Shown: piece after piece, positions 1 to 9,876 of the stretch | How the letters are laid out: each line of letters starts with the position of its first letter | How positions within the stretch are numbered: position 1 is the first letter of the stretch | Assembly: GCA_022702705.1 (NCBI GenBank) | Contig: CM040430.1 | Coordinates: 76,449,239 to 76,513,238 of the forward strand | Direction of reading: 5' to 3' | Length of the DNA stretch: 64,000 nucleotides | From: Papilionanthe hookeriana x Papilionanthe teres | Taxonomy: Eukaryota; Streptophyta; Magnoliopsida; Asparagales; Orchidaceae | Translations under genes and position numbers: made by a program | Notes under the pieces: model-generated | Databases searched by the model: none | Told to the model about the DNA's origin: nothing | Seen by the model: only the letters and a program-made list of their open reading frames with translations

Positions 1-559
1 ACGTGCTTTTACCCTCTATATAAAACATGCACGGTTCTTCTCACTAGAAAAAGAAAAAAAGTGTCCTTCTCCTCTATGTTGTTCTATAGGTCTTTCTCCT
101 TGATGCTTTCAATTTCAATAATATCTCTATTAGATTTCCCAGATATTGGACTATGTCAGAATTGACATATCGATGGTCTGTATGCATCCTTTGGATAATG
201 AATTTAGTCTCGCGTTCAATTTCTATAGTTCACACTTATATTTCTTCATTTCTTTACAAACTTGTGTTCATTACAAGAAACCTGTATAACAAAGGCAAGG
301 CAAGGTTTCTGAATAACAATGACAGATATAACACTTTATCTTGATCAACATGAATAAGGGGTCCATTGCAACAGCAAAAGTATGCCACCCAAATTGACTT
401 CATAAGCATATGCCACCAGAGTGATGTTAATTTGATGAGGTTATAACTGATATGACCATTAACTCATATTCATGTATCTAGTATAAAAATTTTAAAAAGG
501 AAAAACAATGATTCTGTATATCATGAAATAGCATACGAAGAGGGACTCAGATATGACAC
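1..559. other. Presumed intron 2 of the LpxA-like gene
   Basis: No exon is recognised here. The minus-strand gene at 560-813 leaves a phase-0 splice donor (GT at 558-559), so this stretch should be its second intron. I looked for the next expected hexapeptide-repeat exon on the minus strand and did not see it, so exon 3 probably lies left of the window. The short ORFs here look like chance. Confidence 0.5.
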
Positions 560-813
560 CTTTCCAAGAATTGCATTATGATGAATTAATGCAGTCGGAT
601 GAATTGAGCCAGTTTCCTCTCTTCCAACTTCAGCAATGTCTGAAAGCAAAAACAAAAGCTAACTAAAAAAAAAAAAAGAAGCAAGAATTCAAAAGATCAA
701 TTCTTGTGGTCCCAATAGGTAGAACTACTACCTCCATGAACTCTGCGAAAGAGTAACGGGAAGGAGGCTCCACTCAATATTGAAAGGTGTTGAAGAGCTC
801 TTGAGGAAATCAT
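560..813 (-). CDS. LPXA: LpxA-like UDP-N-acetylglucosamine O-acyltransferase, exons 1-2 (3' part outside window)
   Basis: Exon 1 is 813-732 and exon 2 is 639-560, both minus strand. Exon 1 starts MISSRALQHLSIL and ends after 27 codons plus one base at a GTAGTA donor. Its product is basic, has no acidic residues and is rich in Ser, Leu and Arg, as in a mitochondrial presequence. Exon 2 follows a TTTCAG acceptor, restores the frame and encodes DIAEVGREE and then IHPTALIHHNAILGK, ending in phase 0. The second part is the first hexapeptide-repeat coil of the left-handed beta-helix of the LpxA family, which acylates UDP-GlcNAc in the first step of lipid A synthesis; plant homologues are mitochondrial. 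The exact codon bookkeeping across the intron is the strongest evidence. LpxD, a sister beta-helix acyltransferase, is the main alternative. Only the N-terminal ~54 residues are in the window. Confidence 0.72.
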
Positions 814-1263
814 GGCACCACCTCGACTACTTCATTTAGAAGAAACAAAATATGTATGCATTCAATATTCTCAGATAAGGACTTACGATCAAAAAATTCT
901 TATAACTAGTTGAATGACAAGATTAAATCAACTAGTAGGTCAACAATAGAATAGCATCTTGATATTCAAATCCTCATAAAATATTCTACACCATTAGCGC
1001 AAAATGATAGAATATTAGAAAAAAAAAGAAAGAAATTCTTTTGATCATAGTGGTTAACTTTTCAACTAAAATACCGAAAGAATACATTATCACATAAAAT
1101 TCCATCAGGATTAATAGGATTGAATTTTGAATTATGATGCATAGCATAAACATAAAAAGAAATATAGATCCAACATAAAGAAAAACAACACCTTAAAATC
1201 AATTTCATAAGATATATAAACCAAAACATGGACAAATAATTCAACCATTTCTTAACATTAAAG
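814..1263. other. 5' flank of the LpxA-like gene
   Basis: AT-rich DNA upstream of the minus-strand start codon at 813. It should hold the 5' UTR and promoter. I cannot place a TATA box with confidence, and no coding region is apparent. Confidence 0.35.
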
Positions 1264-2040
1264 CAACAACAACAACAAGCCTTTATCCCACTAAGCGGGG
1301 TTGGCTATATGAATCATTTTTCTCCATTGCGTCCAATTGTGCTGTATTTTCATTTTATTCTAATAAAATAAGATCATTTTTTATACAATAAGCCCAAATC
1401 TTTTAAGGTCTATCTCTACCTTTCTTAACATAAATCGAATCTAAAACATTTACTCTCTCAACAGGATCATCAAATGGTAGACATTTATGTGAACAAACCA
1501 TCTAAGACGAATCTCTCTCACCTTGTCAGCAACTGGAACTACAGCAACCATATCACGGATATATGCCTACTAACGTGAAGCTAACCTAAGAATCATTAAG
1601 CAATTTGTCTCTACGTGACATGCCACTCATCCACCTAAGCATTCTCATCTCAGCAACACTTAACTTTGTTTTATGCTTTTCTTTCAAAAGCAAAAATTCT
1701 GCGCCATAGAGCATTGCAGGTCTCACCACCCATCTTATAGAATTTTCCTTTTAGTCTAAGCGGCACTTTCCTATCACACAATAGGGCCGATGCCTTCCTC
1801 CACTTTAGCCAACCAATTTGAATTCTAATAATAACATCCCCATCAATATCACCATCACATTGAACAATAAACCCAAGATATCTAAACACTCACACTTTTT
1901 AATGATTTGACCACCCATAGTTAAAACTCTGCCACTAGAACTACTACTAGTAAAACTACACTCCATGTATTCAGTTTTAGATCTACTCAAACGAAGGCTT
2001 TGAGACTCCAATGTAGACCAGACCTCCATAGTTCAAGTTT
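1264..2040 (-). mobile_element. LINE/L1 remnant 1, reverse transcriptase C-terminus and 3' end
   Basis: Minus-strand reading frames at about 2029-1805 and 1889-1671 encode the C-terminal part of a plant L1 reverse transcriptase. Recognisable blocks are LRLSRSKTEYMEC, then FRYLGFIVQ and GWLKWRKAS with CDRKVPLRLKGKFY. The two blocks sit in overlapping but different frames, so there is at least one frameshift. The sense 3' end has the motif GCCAACCCCGCTTAGTGGGAT and a (TTG)n-like tail, read on plus as AACAACAACAACAAGCC at about 1264-1280, which is the usual terminus of this lineage. The 5' part, with the endonuclease and RT active site, is missing, as expected from 5' truncation during target-primed reverse transcription. 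It is a pseudogene. Confidence 0.85.
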
Positions 2041-2146
2041 TTCCTGAATTCTTTCTCGGGATAATATAAGAAAAACATACACGAAGGTATATTCCCCTGT
2101 AAATGTATAGTAAGAGCATTCATAACTAAAGCAAAAAACATCAGCA

Positions 2147-2149
<3 letters not shown>

Positions 2150-2200
<51 letters not shown>
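2150..2200. repeat. (AT)n microsatellite
   Basis: About 25 uninterrupted AT dinucleotides between the two LINE remnants. Confidence 0.98.
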
Positions 2201-2203
<3 letters not shown>

Positions 2204-2369
2204 CATGCTTTAAGCTATCATGAACTGTAATTTGGCCAGATTAAGCAAACTTTTGAATAGGTTATTTGTAAATTGCTACAGATTAGCATTTTAAACCTTA
2301 TGCAGTTTAATATACGGTAAGATTAACCAAATAGAAAATTTCTAGTCACAAAGATATTTTAATCTTCGA

Positions 2370-4030
2370 TGATTAAGTCATTATCATCATCATTATCATA
2401 TGGTTTATTCCAACTATATGGGGCTAAGTTATATCACTCATATTCATTGAAATCATTTTGAAAAACTTTAATCGACTCTTACTTCTGAATTATCCTGCAT
2501 TAAATTTGCATACTCGCTGGTGAAAAATTTTATACCTTTTAGTGTACATATGCAAGGCCAAAGTCTATTTCAGTTGTCTTATTTTTAATAAAAGTCACTC
2601 CAACCATTCAATAAATATAATCATCCCTTAATTATTTGTCTATTTTTTCCACAAATATCTTAAAATTTTCATTTTTGTCATGTCCAACTTAGCTATCAAC
2701 AACATTTTTGTTGGTCAGCACTCATATCCATATAGTGTAGAAGGTTTAAATGCAATTATATATTTACCTTAAATTCTCAATTATATCCGCTTATCATATA
2801 GTACTCATAGAACACTTCTCAATTTTAACCGCTCGACTTTAATTGTTAGGTTATAACATTATTAGTATGCATAATAGATTCAACATATTTAAATTTATCA
2901 TAGCTAAATATTACTTTATCTTTTAATAATATTAACCTTATAATTGCAAATATTACAGTCAACAAAATTTTAATATGCTCAATCGTCTACGACTAAATTC
3001 TAAACTCTATCATAATGATATTCTCCGCTGCTAAAAGGTGTCACTTATTTTAGTATATTCATCAAATAGAATTATGTCATCTACGAAAGATAAACATTAA
3101 AGCAACTTTTTTTAAATATCCATTACGAGTATCTCGATGATCAATATAAAAATATATAGACTCAATAGTAATTATTAAAATAATATTATTATAATTGAAA
3201 ACTCTGATTACTCTAAAATTGAAAACAATATTGCTCAATACTTCATCATTTATATCTTTAATAACCTCAAAATATATTTACAGGTGTGTTTTCTCAAAAA
3301 TATGTATAAATCAATTATTGTTATACTCAATCATGTATATTCTCAAGGTTAATAAAAATTATTAAAAAAAATTATCTTTTTGATCACCACACTTCCCAAT
3401 TAATCTTCTTAAGAAAATAAATTATTTTCATGAAAATCTTCCTAACACGAAATAAAATTTATTCTACAAAGCTTTTACTTTTCTAAGTTTATGTTCCATC
3501 ACTCTCTTCCAGAGCTTTATTATATGAATCATAAGTTAAATTTCTAAGCAATCAGCAAAATCATAAACATCTCTTTTGCTCGTAAATATTGGCACAAAAA
3601 TATTGGTTCTTGAATCATTTTTCATCCTCCTAAGTCTTCAAAATGCTATTAAAAGTATTTGTTTCTTAAACAGTTTTGACATCCACGTAACTTTCCAATC
3701 CTAATAAATATCTCATTTGGACTTAAAACTTTATCACGATGCAGATTTAGAGTTAGCTTCACAACCTTTTTTAAGATCAATTTATAATATCCTTATTATT
3801 TTTTAATATGCTATTTACCTAACAAGTTCTCTAAACAGTACTTGCACCTTTTCTCATCTCTTCATCTTTTATTAAGATCATATTATCTTCACTAACGCAT
3901 CTGATAGTATATTATATAAATTATCAAAAATATAGCTTTAGCTTTGTTCACTACTATTGTTACAACATTTCTAGCTTAACTATAATTATCACAAGCCTAG
4001 GTAGTATTTAGCTTTGTCTTAAAAGTTCTG
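2370..4030 (-). mobile_element. LINE/L1 remnant 2, strongly decayed
   Basis: A second copy of the same L1 lineage in the same orientation. The sense 3' end carries the TAGCCCCATATAGTTGGAAT block and a (ATG)n-type tail at about 2370-2397. Upstream, sense translation in shifting frames shows FVDDIILFD at 3089-3062, the RT catalytic YADD/FADD box with both Asp retained. Farther upstream, at about 3480-3545, DNA resembles the conserved stretch encoding KLMSHTMKLWERVIEH. At about 3600-3640 a block resembles the STWRKSxLVPIFKNK motif. Stops and indels are dense and no ORF survives. The outer boundary near 4030 is approximate. Confidence 0.72.
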
Positions 4031-4508
4031 GAAGAATTACACAATTCTTATCTAGTGTACAAAAAATCAATTAGTATTAAAAGTGGTTTAGTGTTAATTC
4101 AAAGGCTTCCATAATTCAGCTAATCATATAATTCACAGCCAAAGCGAAGGGAAAACATGAATTAGAGCAGATTAGCCAAAAGGAATCAGATAATTTGGAA
4201 TAGCTGGTCAAACTAATCCAGCCAACCAAATAAAAAGACATACAATTTGCATGGATTGGACGGATATTCCATACATAATCATAAAATAATAATAGCTAAA
4301 CATTATCCAAAGTGCAGGTTGATTATGGATTGCCCGAGAGGTGGAAAAACTCAAAACTATGACAAAACAGAAGTTTGATGACTGTATACCTTATATATAA
4401 CTATATATATAGATATATATGATGATATATAGCTACATATCACAATGCTGTTGTGAATATACTTCTTTACTCTATTTTATTCGTCCTATTTTTCTGCTTC
4501 ATTTATTA
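4031..4508. other. Region expected to contain the Copia 5' LTR
   Basis: AT-rich sequence directly upstream of the Copia primer-binding site. It includes a TATATATAACTATATATATAG stretch near 4391-4415. By position it should include the 5' LTR, but no second LTR copy is present to define its ends. Confidence 0.35.
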
Positions 4509-4520
4509 TGGTATCAGAGA
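4509..4520 (+). other. Primer-binding site of the Copia element
   Basis: TGGTATCAGAGA matches the usual initiator-methionine tRNA-complementary PBS (TGGTATCAGAGC) except at the last base. It lies just upstream of the decayed gag. Confidence 0.8.
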
Positions 4521-4593
4521 CTGTCTCACAACACAGATGATTTATTTTTATGATTGGCCATTCAACCATCTCTATCATAACTCTCTTCTCCAG

Positions 4594-5470
4594 ATGAGTG
4601 AAATGGCCATTCCTACTCAGTTGATATTTCAAATGGACAACATAAAGAATATTGAGCATATTCAACTCACTAATAAAAACAATCCTATGTGACGATCTCA
4701 GATTCTCAAACTTCTTCATGCAAACAGCTTTCATGTTTATCTTGATGGTACTACTTCTTGCCTTTCTTGATTTACAACCAATAAAAGTGGCAATCTTGTC
4801 ACAAATCTTCAATACAATCTATGGCTTTTGACTGATCAAAAGCTTATCTCTGGTCTCTATACAATCATCTCCCCGTCACTTCTTCCTTATATTCTAAATA
4901 TTGAATCCAGGCAAAACAATTGGCTGACCCTTGCTCGCAAATTCTAGTCAACCAATAATCTAAAATCATTCAACTAAAAAATGAGCTTCATAAACTATCC
5001 ATGAAATATCAATCCATGACTAAATACTTATCTGATTTCAAAGCCAAAGTGGATGCTATTACAGCTGCAAACTCATCTTTGGATTTGAAAGACATTATTC
5101 TTTATACATTGAATAATCTCCCTTCATCTTATCATACCTTCAAGACCGTAATTCACACGAATCCCAAGCCTATCAGTTTAGATGATTTGTAATTCTTATT
5201 ATGTAGTTAAGAAATTAGCATCGCCAATGAAGCAACTCAGGATACTGGTCAACCTTCATAATAAAAAGCTAGCTAGCTCCCGTTGCACCCAGGAGACGAG
5301 GTCATGGCAGGTTTGCATTTCCAATTCACCAGAGAGGCAAGATAGCTTCATGTAGAGGTCCCAATACCTTTTCTTCTAATAAAGGTGGAAAATCAGGCAA
5401 TTCGTCTATTGAATGACAGATCTATTGTAAGTTGGGTAACTCTACAACTCACAATTAGTGTCGAACTAAT
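4594..5470 (+). pseudogene. Copia gag remnant
   Basis: Translation from ATG 4594 gives the N-terminal gag region, with a start like MSEMAIPTQLIFQ and later blocks resembling the LLPHV and 'W..L...F' segments of Copia gag. At 5001-5192 an ORF includes MTKYLSDFKAKVDAI and DIILYTLNNLPSSYHTFKT, the hallmark UBN2/retrotransposon gag block. A degraded CCHC zinc knuckle (QIYCKLGNSTTHN) follows at about 5425-5465. Several in-frame stops make it non-functional. Confidence 0.85.
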
Positions 5471-5524
5471 CTTATTCATCAACCTACTCAGACAACTCTC
5501 TTTGTTGCCCCATCTACGGCTTCA

Positions 5525-6612
5525 ACTGATTGGTACTTAGACAAGGTTGTTTCCTCTCATCTTACAATCGATTCTACTAAATTATCTAATCCACGGGGCT
5601 ATACTGGAAGTAGGCAAGTCGCGATTGAAAATGGTCAAGCACTCCCAATTTCCCATACCAAATAAAGGTCCTCACCTTACTACCCGTAAGCTCATTTTAA
5701 CTCCACTTCAAGTTCCAAAATTATATTAAAATTTGCCTTCCATACATAAATACCTCTGATAATTCATATTCCATCTCTTTTGATGCTTATGGCTTTACCA
5801 TCAAGGATCATAAGACAAATAGAACATTTCTACAAGGTCCTAGTCAACAAGGTCAAAATGCTAAATGGTATCCTCAACATTCTATTTTTTGCTTCTATTC
5901 AAATGCTTTGCTTTCTTACCCCTCTGTTGTTGCTATTTGGAACCGTTGGCTTGGGCATCCTGCAACTAATAATTTATCTAGTCTATTATAAACTATACCA
6001 CATCTATGTATATCTTCAAAATCTTATTCTAGTGATTCATTTAATTTAGCCAAAAGTCATAGATTCCCCTATTCAGCTTCTGAAACTTGGAGTCCTACTC
6101 CTGCTAAATTTATTCATAGTAATGTTTCAGGTTCTTCTCCTGTTTTGTCTAAACAGTGTTATAAATAGTATCGCTAATTTATAGATGATTACTCTTGCAA
6201 TTGTTGGGTGTATCCGATGAAATTTAAATCGCAAGTGGCCTCTCCTTTTATGCAATTTCGTAATCATGTTGAACAGCAATTCTCTCATACATAAAAAGTC
6301 TCTGCACTAATGGTACTGGCAATTATTGCAACATAATTTTTTTTCTTATTCTTCATGATTCCAGTATTGCTCATCAAAATACTTTTCCTAAAAATACTCA
6401 ACAAAATGGTGTTGTCAAACAAAAATATCGACATCTAATTTACACGGTGCGCACCAACTTTTGTGGCATGAATCTTTTTCATTATCTCTGGGTTGATACC
6501 TTCTCACAACAACATATCTTATTAACAAATTATCTTCCCCCTACGAACAATCTTTTTCCCTATCAAACATTTCATGGTACACCTCCTCCCTGTTCTCTTT
6601 GTAATATCTTTC
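5525..6612 (+). pseudogene. Copia protease / GAG-pre-integrase / integrase remnant
   Basis: DWYLDKVVSSHLT at about 5530 corresponds to the Copia protease active site DWYLDSGASSHLT; the catalytic DSGA is replaced by DKVV. The GAG-pre-integrase block appears at about 5930-6040 (WNRWLGHPATNNLSSLL). The integrase core follows with FIHSNVSG near 6110 and FIDDYSCNCWVYPMKFKSQV near 6180, including the Asp of the catalytic triad. Multiple stops and frameshifts are present. Reverse transcriptase is not recognised in the window. Confidence 0.82.
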
Positions 6613-6617
6613 GATGT
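6613..6617. repeat. Target site duplication, left copy (GATGT)
   Basis: GATGT directly precedes the 5' LTR and recurs at 9594-9598 directly after the 3' LTR, which fixes the element ends. Confidence 0.9.
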
Positions 6618-6993
6618 TGTTAAGTATGGCTCATATAACGGGTGATGCATTTCTCCGAAGAGGCTAGATATTCGGCAAGGTGGAGACTTGTTAGGTATGG
6701 CTCATATACCGGCAAATTTGGAATCTCTTGGAATAAAGATGTGTGTCTCCTGGTAAAAAGGAGTATCTCTTGGAATTTAGTGGGTTGGGGGGAGCGAGGG
6801 TGTTTTAGTAATTTATCTGTAGGTTTTATCTATAAATAGATGTGTAACCCTATGGGTATGTGAACCGGACTTATAACTCCTCTGAAATAGTGAATTCGCC
6901 GCTCTGCTCCCGAGGATGTAGGCATCTTTGCCGAACCTCGTTAAATATGTGTTCTTCTGGATTTGCGTTTTACTCGCCCTAAATTGTACAACA
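6618..6993 (+). repeat. 5' LTR of the non-autonomous element
   Basis: 376 bp. It contains a promoter-like TCTATAAATAGATG at about 6829, matched in the 3' LTR. Near its start TGTTARGTATGGCTCATATA occurs twice, because the LTR head is tandemly duplicated with period about 75 bp. Confidence 0.93.
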
Positions 6994-6995
6994 AT

Positions 6996-7007
6996 TGGTA
7001 TCAGAGC
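6996..7007 (+). other. Primer-binding site
   Basis: TGGTATCAGAGC, complementary to the 3' end of initiator tRNA-Met, two bases after the 5' LTR. Confidence 0.93.
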
Positions 7008-7379
7008 TTGGTTTTAGGGCGGAGGAGATCAATGCAGGGAAGAAGAAGATTTTGAGATTTGGTTTGCGGCAGATGAGGAAGTTCGGTTCTGGATCCGGAC
7101 AGGAGCAGGTTCGGTAGTTTGCAGGTGCGTTGTGCAGAAGAGTTCAGTTCCAGGCACGAGTAGAGGCCGCACGTATGGAGGTTCGGAGCAGGAATTTCGG
7201 AGAGAGGAAGGGCCTCGAAGGCTTTGGAAGTTCGCGCAGGCACGACGACTCTGCGGCGGATCGCGAATAGGCGTGAAACTTGCGCGGAACAGCAGAGGTA
7301 CAGTTTCGCGAAGAAACAACATAAGTAGTTTCCGGCACGAGTGAGTCGTGCGGACTCGCCGTGGATTCGTACGCAGTGG

Positions 7380-8045
7380 CCCTGGCTTCAGCTGCAGAGG
7401 ATCGGCGGAGAAGAAAGGAATCTAGAAGGAATATTCCTTCGGGTTTTCTGCTAGACGCGCGAAGGAGAAAGGCAAGAAAGGAAATTAGGCAAGAAAGGAA
7501 ATTTTCTTATTCTTGGAGAAGAAAATTGATTTTATGGAAACCTCAGAAAGGCAAGGCTTAAAATTCCTTTTCCTGCAAGGGGGAGAAAGGCAACTAAATT
7601 CTCCGATTTCGCACGCGAGAAGGAAGACAAAGGAAATCAAATTCCTTAATTAATTTCGATCGCAGAAATTAATTTCCTTGTGATTAGGGAGGATTAATTT
7701 TCTGTTGGAGCGCTAGAAGGAAGGCTTAATTAAGGTAACTGATTAAGGCTTAATTAAGGGAAGGATAATTCCAACCGTTGGAAGGAAAGTTCTGAAGCGG
7801 AGGAAAAAGAAAAGTTTCTCAATCATAAAATTTGCTCAGAAAGGCAAGCTTGGCAAAGGAAATCTTAATCAGGAAATTGATAATTTCTTATTAGGAAATT
7901 ATCTGCTGGAAGGAAAGATTCCGGAGAAATATTAATCAAGAAATTAATTTTTGCTTGAAGGAAAGATTTCGGACGTGAAAGATTCCAGAGTGAAAGATTC
8001 CGAACAAGAAATTTTCTAACTTCAAGATTTCAGCAATCGAGTCGA
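7380..8045 (+). repeat. Purine-rich iterated leader segment of the non-autonomous element
   Basis: Dense repetition of short words such as GGAAGGAAAG, GAAAGATTCCG and GGAAATT...AATTTCC. Adjacent words are often complementary (GGAA with TTCC, AAATT with AATTT), so a transcript could form many small stems. There is no coding signal. Confidence 0.65.
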
Positions 8046-8228
8046 AGAGTTCGACGAGGAAGCATTTGTGAATCGCAATCGGCTCGCAGGAACGGATCGG
8101 AGGAACACTTCGTCATTTCGATCGAGAACGGCGAGCGGTGAATGAGCTCGGCGAATACAACGAAGCTTTACAAGTTCCGCGCGAGCGAGAGGAGGCGGAG
8201 CAAACGCGATGAGTCATTGTTTGATGAG

Positions 8229-8298
8229 ATACGGTTCGTGGTTTGGCGAGTACGGTTCGCGGTTCGGCGAAGATACGGTTCGCGGTTAGCGCGAGAGA
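8229..8298 (+). repeat. Tandem repeat, about 22 bp, 3 copies
   Basis: ACGGTTCGYGGTTYGGCGA-like units start at 8231, 8252 and 8275 within the non-autonomous element. Confidence 0.8.
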
Positions 8299-8303
8299 CA
8301 TTT

Positions 8304-8560
8304 TGTCGCATGAGGATTCGCGACGGTTGGAGTCGATGATTCGCCAGGTTGTCGCATGACGATTTGCGACATGTGGAGCCGACGAATTCGTCGATTGTCG
8401 CATTGAGGATTCGCGACATTCGTGCCAAGAAAATTCGTCGATTGTCGCATTTAGGATATGCGACAAGTGGAGCTACGAAATTCGTCGATTGTCGCATGAG
8501 GATTCGAGACGAGTAGAGCGCAAAGAATTCATCGATTTGTCGCATAAGGATTTTAAAACA
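8304..8560 (+). repeat. About 47-bp tandem array with a hairpin in most units
   Basis: TGTCGCA recurs at 8304, 8350, 8396, 8443, 8490 and 8539 (spacings 46, 46, 47, 47, 49). Most units contain an inverted repeat such as GTCGCATGAGGATTCGCGAC or TGTCGCA...TGCGACA around a short loop, followed by AATTCGTCGAT. A further isolated unit is at about 8956-8980. The array is confined to the interior of the non-autonomous element. Confidence 0.9.
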
Positions 8561-9224
8561 GAGTGGAGTTTGGTTCCGTGAATAGTGAACCATGTTTTGC
8601 GAACGAGTGTAGTTCGGATGGGAGCGATTCAGACGGAAGCGATCCGCAGTAGCGGCTCAACGGCGAAGCTGGCTCCAAAGGCGCGACAGTTCACGAGGAA
8701 CAGGTGGAGTAGCGGCGGTTCCTGCAGTTCTTCGAGTCATGACAGTTCGTAGGGGCGTGTTTCTGGTTTGCAGGGGATGTCGCGACGATTCGCGATTGCT
8801 TGCGGGAAGATGTTCAGCGAGGTGGAGTTCGTGACCAGGAAAGAAGGCTGTCGCATGGTTTGTCAGTTTCACAGAGGAGAGGAATTCGCGTGCTGTTATC
8901 GCGAACAGGAGCCTCGTTTTGCCAACAGAGGAGTTCGACCAACAAAATTCGCTAGTTCGTCGCATAAGGATGTGCGACAGGTGAAGTTCGGCAGGATGCA
9001 GGAAGCGAGCAACCGTAAGTATTCGCGAACAGGGGTTTCGCGGAGGTATTCCGCAAATAGGCGCGAGGCGGAGTCGGAGCTCGCGAGACAGCTGAGTCGA
9101 TCGAGGCTGCCGGTGCGAACAGGATAAGTGTTGTAATCGGCATGGTTGACCAACCCACTCATGCGTGTAAGAAACTCCACGAAGATTTCTACTAGAGGCT
9201 GGATATTCGCCAAGCGTGGAGATT

Positions 9225-9593
9225 TGTTAGGTATGGCTCATATACCGGTGACGCATTTCTCCCAAGGCTGAGATATTCGACGAGCGTGGAGATTTGTTAA
9301 GTATGGCTCATATATCGGAATTTGAGTCTCTTGAATAAAGATGTGTGTCTCCCAGTAAAAGGAAGATCTCTTGAATTTAGTGGCGTTGAGGGAGCGGCAT
9401 TTTAGTAACTTATACGTAAGTTTTATCTATAAATAGATGTATAACCCTATGGGTATGTAAACCGGACTTGTAACTCCTCTGAAATAGTGAATTCGCCGCT
9501 CCGCTCCCGAGGATGTAGGCATATTGGCCGAACCTCGTTAAATCTGTGTTCTTCTTCTGAATTTGCGTTTTATTCTCCCTAAATTGTACAACA
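9225..9593 (+). repeat. 3' LTR of the non-autonomous element
   Basis: 369 bp, same termini as the 5' LTR. The 33 bases before it (about 9192-9224) are a third copy of the segment duplicated inside the LTR head. Confidence 0.93.
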
Positions 9594-9598
9594 GATGT
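9594..9598. repeat. Target site duplication, right copy (GATGT)
   Basis: Matches 6613-6617. Confidence 0.9.
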
Positions 9599-9876
9599 TT
9601 ATGTTTTCCTTGCCTTCAAACTTACTCTACCACCAAACTTCATCCCAAATCTGCTGCTTGTGTTTTTATTGCTATGCTACTAACACAAAAGTATACAAAA
9701 GTCTAAAAACAATCACTAATAAAGTTTTTTGTCTCACCATGTCCTCTGTAATGAGCATAAAACAATGTCCTCTTACTCTTGTTTCTGTAAGAAACAAACC
9801 GCTTTCAAATCCTTCTAATGCAGCTCTCACTTACCTAACTCTAATTCTGCATCAGCAGTTCATGGACGAAAAGTAA
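9594..9876 (+). mobile_element. Ty1/Copia remnant, 3' portion
   Basis: Continuation of the Copia element after the nested insertion. Translation in shifting frames resembles the segment downstream of the integrase core, with TKLHPKSAACVFI and a following C-F-I-x-Y-x-x-x-x-K-x-Y-K block. The sequence stops resembling Copia near 9876. No RT domain or 3' LTR follows. Confidence 0.72.

Larger units (their letters stand above)
4509..6617 (+). mobile_element. Ty1/Copia retrotransposon remnant, 5' portion
   Basis: Left half of a Copia element interrupted at 6617 by the LTR element at 6618-9593. The order PBS, gag, protease, GAG-pre-integrase, integrase is typical of Copia. Frames break every 100-300 bases. 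The remainder resumes at 9594, where translation continues the region downstream of the integrase core. Confidence 0.85.
6618..9593 (+). mobile_element. Non-autonomous LTR retrotransposon, 2,976 bp, without coding capacity
   Basis: Two LTRs (6618-6993 and 9225-9593), both beginning TGTTA and ending TACAACA, flank a 2,231-bp interior. A perfect 5-bp target duplication GATGT lies outside. The PBS TGGTATCAGAGC at 6996-7007 begins two bases after the 5' LTR. No gag, protease, RT or integrase similarity is visible in any frame, so the element must be mobilised in trans. The interior is much richer in G and C than its surroundings and holds several tandem arrays. It is longer than classical TRIMs and shorter than LARDs. 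The LTRs differ at many positions and by small indels, so the insertion is not recent. It sits inside the Copia remnant and is therefore younger than it. No clear polypurine tract precedes the 3' LTR. Confidence 0.93.

Noticed and set aside
8304..8560. Regular repeats with unique-looking intervals, superficially CRISPR-like
   Set aside because: The units are degenerate and the intervals are repeated too; it lies inside a plant LTR element, so it is a tandem repeat.
7001..9213. Many overlapping ORFs of 60-140 residues in the non-autonomous LTR element
   Set aside because: GC-rich repeats suppress stop codons on both strands; none resembles gag, pol or any known domain.
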